Shown here one piece after another: positions 27,962 to 34,408 of a stretch of 64,000 nt of DNA. Made by a program: the position numbers and the translations under genes. The stretch is from Streptococcus salivarius (lineage in GTDB: Bacteria; Bacillota; Bacilli; Lactobacillales; Streptococcaceae). Each line of letters begins with the position of its first letter. Within the stretch, counting starts at the first letter, position 1. Location of the stretch: contig NZ_CP015283.1 in NCBI RefSeq assembly GCF_002094975.1, forward strand, positions 1,659,501-1,723,500, in the 5' to 3' direction. The notes under the pieces are model-generated. The model worked only from the letters and a program-made list of their open reading frames with translations, did not search any database and was not told the DNA's origin.

Positions 27962-29098
27962 ATGACAACTCTTAAACTGGATAAAATTTATAAAAAATAC
28001 CCAAATGCAACTCACTACTCTGTCGAAGATTTCAGTATCGATATCAAAGACAAGGAATTCATCGTTTTCGTAGGTCCTTCAGGATGTGGTAAATCAACAA
28101 CTCTCCGTATGGTTGCTGGTCTCGAAGAAATCACAGAAGGTAAACTCTATATCGATGGTGAAGTGGTTAATGACAAATCACCAAAAGATCGTGACATTGC
28201 CATGGTATTCCAAAACTACGCACTTTACCCTCACATGACTGTTTATGAAAATATGGCCTTTGGTCTTAAACTTCGTAAATATAAAAAAGACGATATCGAC
28301 AAACGTGTCCGTGAAGCTGCTGCCAGCCTTGGTTTGACAGAGTTCTTAGATCGTAAGCCTGCAGACCTATCTGGTGGTCAACGTCAACGTGTAGCTATGG
28401 GACGTGCCATCGTTCGTGATGCTAAAGTCTTCCTCATGGATGAACCTCTCTCAAACTTGGATGCTAAGCTTCGTGTGACCATGCGTGCTGAAATTGCTAA
28501 AATTACTCGTAATATTGGCGCAACAACCATCTACGTAACCCACGACCAAACAGAAGCTATGACTCTTGCTGACCGTATCGTTATCATGAGTTCTACTAAA
28601 AACCCTGATGGTTCTGGTACTATCGGTCGTATCGAACAAATTGGTACCCCTCAAGAACTTTATAATGAGCCAGCCAATAAATTTGTTGCCGGATTCATCG
28701 GAAGTCCTGCTATGAACTTCTTCAATGTCAAAGTTGATGGCAACCGTATCACTAACTCTGAAGGTTTGGATATTGCAATCTCTGAAGGTCAAGCTAAAAT
28801 CTTGAAAGAAACTGGTTATCAAGGCAAGGAAGTTATCTTTGGTATCCGTCCTGAAGATGTTTCAAGCCGTCCAATCGTTCAAGAAGTCTATCCAGATGCC
28901 AATGTAGATGCTGAAGTCGTCGTTTCAGAGCTTCTTGGTGCAGAAACAATGCTCTACCTAAAACTTGGAGAAACTGAGTTTGCTGCCCGTGTTGATGCGC
29001 GTGACTTCCATAATCCAGGTGAAAAAGTTAACCTTACTTTCAACGTTGCTAAAGGTCACTTCTTCGACGCTGAAACAGAAAAACGTATCAGTTTGTAA
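27962..29098 (+). CDS. malK: Sugar ABC transporter ATPase MalK/MsmK
   Basis: A 378-residue ATPase of the CUT1 sugar importers. Walker A GPSGCGKSTT, signature LSGGQRQRVAMGRA, Walker B VFLMDEPLSNLD and H-loop YVTHDQTEAM are intact. The C-terminal TOBE regulatory domain (about 240-378, GTPQELYNEPANKFVAGFIGSPAMNFF) is present. In some streptococci one distant MsmK serves several importers; here an ATPase gene lies within the operon, 15 bp after malG. It may still be shared. Followed by a strong terminator. Confidence 0.94.
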   Translation: MTTLKLDKIYKKYPNATHYSVEDFSIDIKDKEFIVFVGPSGCGKSTTLRMVAGLEEITEGKLYIDGEVVNDKSPKDRDIAMVFQNYALYPHMTVYENMAFGLKLRKYKKDDIDKRVREAAASLGLTEFLDRKPADLSGGQRQRVAMGRAIVRDAKVFLMDEPLSNLDAKLRVTMRAEIAKITRNIGATTIYVTHDQTEAMTLADRIVIMSSTKNPDGSGTIGRIEQIGTPQELYNEPANKFVAGFIGSPAMNFFNVKVDGNRITNSEGLDIAISEGQAKILKETGYQGKEVIFGIRPEDVSSRPIVQEVYPDANVDAEVVVSELLGAETMLYLKLGETEFAARVDARDFHNPGEKVNLTFNVAKGHFFDAETEKRISL

Positions 29099-29103
29099 GA
29101 TAA

Positions 29104-29131
29104 AAAAATCAGCTCAAGTGGCTGATTTTTT
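29104..29131 (+). terminator. Terminator of the malXFGK operon
   Basis: AAAAATCAGC / GCTGATTTTT perfect stem, 7-nt loop, T-run. Confidence 0.9.
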
Positions 29132-29200
29132 GTTTGGCATGATTAACCTACATTCTAACAGTACTTCCTATCACTCACTAAACATATCTCTTTCAATCTA

Positions 29201-29209
29201 TGATATAAT
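29201..29209 (+). promoter_or_regulatory. Extended -10 promoter of the toxin mRNA (RNA I)
   Basis: TGATATAAT, a perfect TGnTATAAT. The predicted start near 29216 gives a leader of about 40 nt. Confidence 0.7.
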
Positions 29210-29218
29210 ATCCTTTGG

Positions 29219-29247
29219 CACCTCGACACCGCCTACGAAGGGAGGTG
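29219..29247 (+). promoter_or_regulatory. Leader hairpin hiding the toxin Shine-Dalgarno
   Basis: CACCTC (29219-29224) is complementary to GAGGTG (29242-29247), which overlaps the strong ribosome site GGGAGGTG. The equivalent 5' stem-loop in the pAD1 par toxin mRNA sequesters its ribosome site. Confidence 0.7.
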
Positions 29248-29250
29248 AGT

Positions 29251-29276
29251 TTGCCTATGATGGATTTACTATTCAA
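29251..29276 (+). repeat. Direct repeat a of the toxin-antitoxin locus
   Basis: TTGCCTATGAT then a short variable part and TTACTATTCAA. It overlaps the toxin start codons. The second copy is at 29399-29426 in the same orientation with a 2-bp insertion. Confidence 0.85.
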
Positions 29277-29349
29277 AACTATCATCGGACCTATTGTGGT
29301 CGGTGTTATCCTTCGTCTGATCGACAAGTGGTTAAACAAGGATAGATAG
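29257..29349 (+). CDS. Fst-family type I toxin (small membrane peptide)
   Basis: A 30-residue peptide: a short polar start (MMDLLFK), a hydrophobic stretch TIIGPIVVGVILRLI, then the charged tail DKWLNKDR. The P-x-VVG-x-x-L centre and charged C-terminus match the Fst/Ldr toxin pattern: small peptides that insert in the membrane and stop growth when made in excess. ATG 29257 or 29260 are both possible, 9 or 12 nt after GGGAGGTG. Context strongly supports the call: extended -10 promoter, ribosome site in a leader hairpin, a direct repeat overlapping the start codon, a second copy of the repeat beyond a bidirectional terminator, and a convergent promoter. Chromosomal Fst homologues are known in streptococci (Fst-Sm of S. 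mutans). Confidence 0.85.
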   Translation: MMDLLFKTIIGPIVVGVILRLIDKWLNKDR

Positions 29350-29355
29350 TGCTAA

Positions 29356-29397
29356 AAAAGACCCCGAGCTTATGTGGAAGTTAGCTTGGGGTCTTTT
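29356..29397. terminator. Bidirectional terminator shared by toxin mRNA and antitoxin RNA
   Basis: A 15-bp stem, AAAAGACCCCGAGCT / AGCTTGGGGTCTTTT (one G-U), with T-runs on both strands. It begins 7 bp after the toxin stop. Confidence 0.9.
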
Positions 29398-29398
29398 C

Positions 29399-29426
29399 TT
29401 GCCTATGATATAGACTTACTATTCAA
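29399..29426 (+). repeat. Direct repeat b of the toxin-antitoxin locus
   Basis: Second copy of the TTGCCTATGAT...TTACTATTCAA repeat. It lies at the 5' end of the predicted antisense RNA. Confidence 0.85.
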
Positions 29427-29435
29427 TACAAGTGT

Positions 29436-29464
29436 ATTATGTCATAAAAGCTTAGAATTGTCAA
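29436..29464 (-). promoter_or_regulatory. Promoter of the antitoxin RNA
   Basis: Minus strand consensus TTGACA (29459-29464), 17-bp spacer, CATAAT (29436-29441) preceded by TGA. It is stronger than the toxin promoter, which lacks a -35. Confidence 0.85.
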
Positions 29465-29495
29465 GAAACTTGAAGGTAACCTTTAGATAGAGATC

Positions 29496-29684
29496 TTAGT
29501 CTTTAGTCTTGTCTTCTTCGTCTTTTTTATCATTATCTGTCTTATTTACGGCTGCTTTAAACTCGGCTAGCATTTTACCGATAGATTGTCCGAGTTCTGG
29601 CAAGCGTTTAGGACCAAAGATGAGGAGGGCACCTAGGACGATAATGGTAAGTCCTGGAGCTCCGATATCACGTAGAATTCCCAT
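29496..29684 (-). CDS. tatA: Twin-arginine translocase subunit TatA
   Basis: A 62-residue protein with one N-terminal transmembrane helix (APGLTIIVLGALLIFGPKRLPELGQSIGKML): the helix, the FGPKRLPELG hinge and an amphipathic helix are diagnostic of TatA, followed by an acidic-basic tail. It forms the pore of the Tat pathway, which exports folded proteins. No TatB gene is present, as usual in Firmicutes minimal TatAC systems. Last gene of efeO-efeB-efeU-tatC-tatA, 12 bp after tatC. No terminator is seen between it and the antitoxin RNA promoter on the same strand, so read-through is possible. Confidence 0.93.
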   Translation of the reverse strand: MGILRDIGAPGLTIIVLGALLIFGPKRLPELGQSIGKMLAEFKAAVNKTDNDKKDEEDKTKD

Positions 29685-29696
29685 GAGATCTCCTTT

Positions 29697-30425
29697 CTAT
29701 TTATCTTTATATTTTCTTTGTTTACGTTTATAAATGAGCTTACTAAGAGTTACGCTAACTTCATAAAGCAAGATTAAGGGAGCAGTCATAGCTAGGTCAC
29801 TGATAAAGTCAGCTGGTGTCAGAATGACCGCCAAAACTAAGAGAACAAAGTAAGCATAGCGTCTATAGCGTGTCAGAAATTCTGGTGTCAATATACCTAT
29901 AGAGGTTAGGAAACTAACAACTACGGGAAGTTCAAAGAGAACTGCTAAAGGCACTGTCGTATGCAGTAAAAAAATAAGGTAGTTTTGTGCTGTAATTTGT
30001 GTATCAAAGAGCTCTTCACCTAGTTTTAAAAGCACTTCTAAGATAGCTGGACTAACAAAATAATAACCAAAGGCCAAACCCAATACAAAACAGACAAAAG
30101 TTGCTGGAATATAGGCAAAAATGGCACGCGCTTCATTGTCCCTCAAACCAGGTTTCACAAACTGCCAAATCTGGTAGGTGGTAAAAGGCAAAGTGACTGT
30201 AAAAGCCATAAGGCTGGCTAAGTTAATGTAAATCCAGAGAATATCGTTAGGTCCTAGAACCAATAAGGGCTTATCAAATCCTCTAGTCAGATAAGCATAG
30301 AGCTCTCCGGCAAACAACAGAGTGATACAGAAAACTAGGAAAAAGCAAATCACTACTGCAATAAAACGTCTTCGAAATTCCACCAGATGCTCAACAATGG
30401 TCATCTCGTCCTTACTTCTTGCCAT
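29697..30425 (-). CDS. tatC: Twin-arginine translocase subunit TatC
   Basis: A 242-residue membrane protein with six predicted helices that recognises the twin-arginine signal. The N-terminal motif MTIVEHLVEFRRRF matches the TatC HLxELRxR box, and the first periplasmic loop and following segment (FVKPGLRDNEARAI) contain the conserved FxxPGL. The start overlaps the end of efeU by 14 bp, so the translocase is tied to the iron uptake operon. Confidence 0.95.
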   Translation of the reverse strand: MARSKDEMTIVEHLVEFRRRFIAVVICFFLVFCITLLFAGELYAYLTRGFDKPLLVLGPNDILWIYINLASLMAFTVTLPFTTYQIWQFVKPGLRDNEARAIFAYIPATFVCFVLGLAFGYYFVSPAILEVLLKLGEELFDTQITAQNYLIFLLHTTVPLAVLFELPVVVSFLTSIGILTPEFLTRYRRYAYFVLLVLAVILTPADFISDLAMTAPLILLYEVSVTLSKLIYKRKQRKYKDK

Positions 30426-32097
30426 GCTGTTTCACCGTTACAAAGGCAATAATAACAATAAAGATAATTTGTGGAATCAAGACTTCCCAGCTTGGATAAA
30501 TACCAGCCCAATCAATGATTGGGAAACCACTAATCAAATGATTGGACATCATATTAGTCAACTGAAGGGCATGAATGCTGACACCGAGCATCTTGAAGGC
30601 CAAGGCATAAATCAACCAGGTCAAAATAAAGAAGATGCGGTGAGGTTTAATATAGTGACTAGCTTTAGTCATAGCAACAGCAATAATAACAAGAACTGCA
30701 ATGGCTAAAGCAATACCAATCAAGAAATTAGCTGTCGTGATACGTGGAATAATACCAACATAGAAAAGAATGGTCTCGGCACCTTCACGGAAGACAGCCA
30801 AGAAACTAAGGGCAAACATGGATACAAAACTTCCAGTAGCCGTCACTGTCTTCATCTGACGGTCCATAAAGTCATTCCACTGTTTAACTGACGACTTGCT
30901 GTGGAGCCAGATTCCAATCAGAATCATCATCGCAACTGCAAAGATACCAACGCCACCTTCAATAATTTCACGGTTAGCCCCTGAGGTCACAGCTGGAAAG
31001 ACAACTTGTAAGATAACAGCTATAACTGCGCTGGCAAGAACACCAGCAATGGCTCCGCCATAAACCCATTTGAGTCCCTTACACATCTTGGCTGCCTTAA
31101 GAGTTGTCACAAGGGCCATGACGATAAGGAGGGCTTCGACCCCTTCACGCAAGAGAATCAACATGGCATCAAAGGCATTATAAGAAGCACTGGTATCGAT
31201 AGCAGATAGGTCTGTAATCAAGGCTTGCAGTTTGTCCTGATAAGCTTTTTCTTTTCCCTTAACCATGATAACGGGAGTTTCACTCTCCACGCGCGTATAG
31301 AGACTAGGGTTAGTCGTGCTTACATCACCTTCAATGGTTGGCCAGATAGTGATGAACTTCTTCATAGTTGCCGTAGCCGTTTTTTCATCACCTGCTTGGA
31401 ATTGACCGAGAGCCTTTTCCAAGAGTTTAATACCATCTTTTAGGGTTAAACTTGAGCTTTTACTATCAAGAGGGACGCCCTTGATAAAGTCATCAATCCC
31501 ACCCTTGAGATCATCATAGGACGACTGGATGCTGGTGAAATCAGTAGGCTCCGTCTCAATGCTACTGCGCAAAAGTGAAATGGCCGTCTCAATCTTGCCG
31601 TAGTAGGCAGTACTGTGGTCACGGACAACAGCTTCATTTCGCGTCCAAGCATTATTCAATTCGCCGTAAGTTTTGCGGGTCGCAGCTAGGTCCTTAGCCG
31701 TAATGGCATCCTGTAAGTTCTTGAAATAAGGATTAAGACGGGTCTCAAGTTTTTCCTTTTCCGCATCCAAGTCAACAGGATTTTGCTCTTTCTCAAATTT
31801 AAGAAGGGCTGACGAGATAGAGGTTAAGTCCTCTTCTGTCACGTCACCTTTAATATCAAGAGCCTTGCTAACTTTTTTACCAGCCTTGGAATCGTGATTT
31901 TCTTTTGTTTCGAAATAAGTCTTAATCTCACCGACTAATTCCTTAGCTTTTGCTTGATCCTTATTTTGAACAGCTGTTGTTGCATCTGTGATTTTGATAT
32001 AGAGATCACTATAGGATTCAGCAGCAACTGGATAGGTCAAGAATAGAGCCAGAAGTCCAAGCAAAACGAGGAGTTTATTCAAAGAGTGCTTGACCAA
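30412..32097 (-). CDS. efeU: FTR1-family iron permease EfeU with N-terminal extracytoplasmic domain
   Basis: About 561 residues. I chose TTG 32097 (LVKHSLNKLLVLLGLLALFLTYPVAAES), because AGGAGG lies about 5 bp before it and a signal peptide follows directly; upstream residues would be inside efeB. An extracytoplasmic helical region (about 30-290) precedes the seven-helix FTR1 domain. Both iron-binding REXXE motifs are present: LREGVEALLIV and FREGAETILFY. It imports ferric iron across the membrane in the EfeUOB pathway. It overlaps efeB by 23 bp and tatC by 14 bp, making a compact operon. Confidence 0.92.
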   Translation of the reverse strand: MVKHSLNKLLVLLGLLALFLTYPVAAESYSDLYIKITDATTAVQNKDQAKAKELVGEIKTYFETKENHDSKAGKKVSKALDIKGDVTEEDLTSISSALLKFEKEQNPVDLDAEKEKLETRLNPYFKNLQDAITAKDLAATRKTYGELNNAWTRNEAVVRDHSTAYYGKIETAISLLRSSIETEPTDFTSIQSSYDDLKGGIDDFIKGVPLDSKSSSLTLKDGIKLLEKALGQFQAGDEKTATATMKKFITIWPTIEGDVSTTNPSLYTRVESETPVIMVKGKEKAYQDKLQALITDLSAIDTSASYNAFDAMLILLREGVEALLIVMALVTTLKAAKMCKGLKWVYGGAIAGVLASAVIAVILQVVFPAVTSGANREIIEGGVGIFAVAMMILIGIWLHSKSSVKQWNDFMDRQMKTVTATGSFVSMFALSFLAVFREGAETILFYVGIIPRITTANFLIGIALAIAVLVIIAVAMTKASHYIKPHRIFFILTWLIYALAFKMLGVSIHALQLTNMMSNHLISGFPIIDWAGIYPSWEVLIPQIIFIVIIAFVTVKQHGKK

Positions 32098-33280
32098 GGT
32101 AGCCTCCTTTCTCCACGCCTGCAAAGCAAGCAAAGAGCCCACTTCCGATATGGGTGATGTACTCATTCATCTTGTCTACAGCACCAAGATTGGTCTGTAT
32201 TTTGACAAAACGGTCTGGATCCTTCTGGTAGGCAATGAAAATCAATCCTGCATCAAACTGGCCAGTTCTCTCATCAATACCATCTGAATAAGAGTACGAA
32301 CGACGTAAGATAGGAAGGTCTACTTCTTTAGCCAAACGCACATGAGAATCGACTGGTAGTTTTGAGAGATCTACTTCGTCAAACTCATCTTTCTTGCCAA
32401 AGGGTGCTCCTGATTCCTTATAGCGACCAAAGGTGTTTTCCTGCTCCTGCAAATTGGTACGATCCCAAGTCTCCAAGTGCATCTGTACCAGACGAAGAGC
32501 CATATAAGAACCACCCTTCATCCAATCCTTACTATCAGTCCAGACAACCTTGTCGAACTCCTTTTCCGTCGTAACATTGGCAGTACCGTCCTTGAAGCCA
32601 AAGAGATTTCGAGGCGTCTCCTTACGGTCTCCGATGGCTGCAAAACCTGATTTACTCCACTTCATGGTGATTTTATTACGACCTTTGCGGATCAGATTTC
32701 GAACAGCATGAAAGGCTACCTGTTCATCATCCGCACAGGCTTGAATAACGATATCTCCACCCGTATACTTGTCCTGTAACTGCTCCTTTGGAAATGGAGG
32801 CAAATCACGGAAGAGCTTAGGACGTTTAGATTCCAAACCAAGTTTTTTAAGAAAATCAGCCGAGACACCAAAAGTCAGGCTCAAGCGATAGGGGTTGAGT
32901 CCCACTGTTTCACCTGTTTCTGTTGGAGGTAAGAGAGCATTAGAACCATCTTTTTTGACCAGCTCTCCTTCGACCAACTTACTACTATAGTCTGTCCAGT
33001 CTTTAAAAAGCTGAATCACTTCTTTTTTATCAGTTGTGTGAAGATCTAGCACCACCAAGTAGCAAGCCTTTTGCATAGGAGTTGTAATCCCAGCCTGGTG
33101 TTTGCCATAGAAGCTAATATCTTCATCTCCATCATAAGCTTTTTTACTTGAACTATCCTGATTATTGAAAAAAGCAGATGCACCAGAAAGACCAAGCGCT
33201 AGCCCAGCCCCTCCAATACCTGCTTTTTTAAGAAATTCACGACGGTCCATTTTTTGATCTAAAAATTTTTCGTCAGTCAT
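32075..33280 (-). CDS. efeB: EfeB, Tat-exported Dyp-type haem peroxidase
   Basis: A 401-residue haem peroxidase of the iron uptake pathway; proposed roles are ferrous iron oxidation or release of iron from haem. The N-terminus carries a twin-arginine signal, MDRREFLKKAG, then the hydrophobic core IGGAGLALGLSGASAFF. The Dyp signature is NLFGFKDGTANV (GxxDG distal motif). The only clear Tat substrate in the window, it is encoded in the same operon as tatC and tatA, which implies a dedicated export route. The gene lies 5 bp after efeO. Confidence 0.95.
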   Translation of the reverse strand: MTDEKFLDQKMDRREFLKKAGIGGAGLALGLSGASAFFNNQDSSSKKAYDGDEDISFYGKHQAGITTPMQKACYLVVLDLHTTDKKEVIQLFKDWTDYSSKLVEGELVKKDGSNALLPPTETGETVGLNPYRLSLTFGVSADFLKKLGLESKRPKLFRDLPPFPKEQLQDKYTGGDIVIQACADDEQVAFHAVRNLIRKGRNKITMKWSKSGFAAIGDRKETPRNLFGFKDGTANVTTEKEFDKVVWTDSKDWMKGGSYMALRLVQMHLETWDRTNLQEQENTFGRYKESGAPFGKKDEFDEVDLSKLPVDSHVRLAKEVDLPILRRSYSYSDGIDERTGQFDAGLIFIAYQKDPDRFVKIQTNLGAVDKMNEYITHIGSGLFACFAGVEKGGYLGQALFE

Positions 33281-33285
33281 TTTTC

Positions 33286-34158
33286 TTATTTCCCATCTAG
33301 AATAACACCCATTTGTGATAATGGTTCACCAAGTTTAGTTACAGCTTCGGCCAATTCCTTAGTATCTGCCTCACTCAAATCTGTATAAGACTTATAGTTT
33401 TTCTCATCAGTCATGTGTTTGTCCAAAAGACCATTGACATTCTTGAATTCTGTTTCCAAAGTCTTAACAAGCTTAGCATCTTTCTTTTGGATCAATGGCT
33501 TGAAGAGTTCAAAGATTTTTTCTGCTCCTTCAATATTGGCACGGAAATCGTAGAGATCAGTGTGTGAGAAGACTTCTTCTTCACCTGTAATCTTTTGAGT
33601 GGCAACTTCGTTCAGAAGGTCTACAGCTCCAGTCAACATGATATCTGGAGTGACTTTAACAGTTGCAATCTTAGCCTTGAGCTCCTTGATATCGTTGACC
33701 AATTGATCTGCATAGGCAGCTGTACCATCGGTCGTGTTGTCTTGCCACATGATGCGTTCAATACGGTGGAAACCTGACCAGCCATCTTCTGATTTATTTT
33801 CGTCCATGTAATCAACCAAACGGTAGTCGATTTTCACATCAGACTCACCAAAGCTTTCGGCAATTGGTTCTGAACGTTCGTAAGCCATACGAACCAATGG
33901 GTATTGTTTCTTAGCTTCTTCAAGATTTCCTGACTTGAGGGTTTCACTGAATCCTTCAGTATCATTCAAAAGCTGATCGATTTCACCTTCAACGAAAGTC
34001 TTGTAATCACTTGTGGCCTGCTTCAATTGCTTTTGCTCACTGGCTGTGAGTTTTGAGCTAGATGAGCTAGAATTACTTGAATTACCAGATTTGGCACAAG
34101 CCGTCAATAAAAGCCCTGATGCTAAAAGAACAACACCAAGTTTGTTAAGTTTTTTCAT
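33286..34158 (-). CDS. efeO: EfeO/EfeM-type iron-binding lipoprotein (M75 imelysin domain)
   Basis: A 290-residue lipoprotein. Signal peptide with lipobox LLTAC (Cys21), a Ser-rich linker, then an M75/imelysin-like helical domain (about 45-290) with the conserved GFHRIERIMWQ (HxxE metal motif) and a later EEVFSHTDLYDFRANIEGAEKIFE. It delivers ferric iron to EfeU. There is no N-terminal cupredoxin domain, so it is the short EfeM-like form. First gene of the operon, behind a promoter region with repeated ATTCTAA elements that suggest Fur/PerR-family control. Confidence 0.92.
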   Translation of the reverse strand: MKKLNKLGVVLLASGLLLTACAKSGNSSNSSSSSSKLTASEQKQLKQATSDYKTFVEGEIDQLLNDTEGFSETLKSGNLEEAKKQYPLVRMAYERSEPIAESFGESDVKIDYRLVDYMDENKSEDGWSGFHRIERIMWQDNTTDGTAAYADQLVNDIKELKAKIATVKVTPDIMLTGAVDLLNEVATQKITGEEEVFSHTDLYDFRANIEGAEKIFELFKPLIQKKDAKLVKTLETEFKNVNGLLDKHMTDEKNYKSYTDLSEADTKELAEAVTKLGEPLSQMGVILDGK

Positions 34159-34271
34159 GAATGTCTCCTATTTTCAAGATAGTGTTCGACATTTGTCGTT
34201 ATATATGTGAATCGTTTGTTATTTCGATATGAAAAACGAACGATGATAAGTCAATAATGGTCTCTCATATG

Positions 34272-34369
34272 TAAGAGAACATATTCTAAACTAACAGAAG
34301 GAACCAGCACTGTCAACGGTTTTAGGCTATTTAAGAACTATTCTAAAGAGCAGATAAGAATGATTCTAA
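34272..34369. promoter_or_regulatory. Three Fur/PerR-like dyads upstream of efeO
   Basis: TAAGAGAACATATTCTAA (34272-34289), TAAGAACTATTCTAA (34332-34346) and TAAGAATGATTCTAA (34355-34369). The last differs from the PerR-box consensus TTAnAATnATTnTAA at two bases. On the minus strand TTGACA and a TAGTTT -10 lie about 34290-34318 between boxes one and two, and a second TTGACT/CATATC pair with 17-bp spacing lies nearer the gene. Control by iron or peroxide is inferred. Confidence 0.55.
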
Positions 34370-34379
34370 ATAAAAGAAA

Positions 34380-34403
34380 AACAACAGGAAATAACCTGTT
34401 GTT
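34380..34403 (-). terminator. Terminator after pulA
   Basis: AACAACAGG / CCTGTTGTT perfect 9-bp stem, 6-nt loop, T-run on the minus strand. Confidence 0.9.
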
Positions 34404-34408
34404 ACTTA

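Larger units (their letters stand above)
29350..29429 (-). ncRNA. Antisense antitoxin RNA (RNA II type), about 75-80 nt
   Basis: A strong minus-strand promoter starts transcription near 29429, running through direct repeat b and the shared terminator toward the toxin gene. RNA II would contain the complement of repeat b, and therefore can pair with repeat a at the toxin start codon, and with the toxin mRNA in the terminator. This is the par/Fst arrangement. The ends are predicted, not measured. Confidence 0.75.

Noticed and set aside
29219-29397. Only a terminator or noise between malK and tatA
   Set aside because: The ordered set of promoter, ribosome site, small frame, direct repeats and convergent promoter is too specific; kept as a type I toxin-antitoxin locus.
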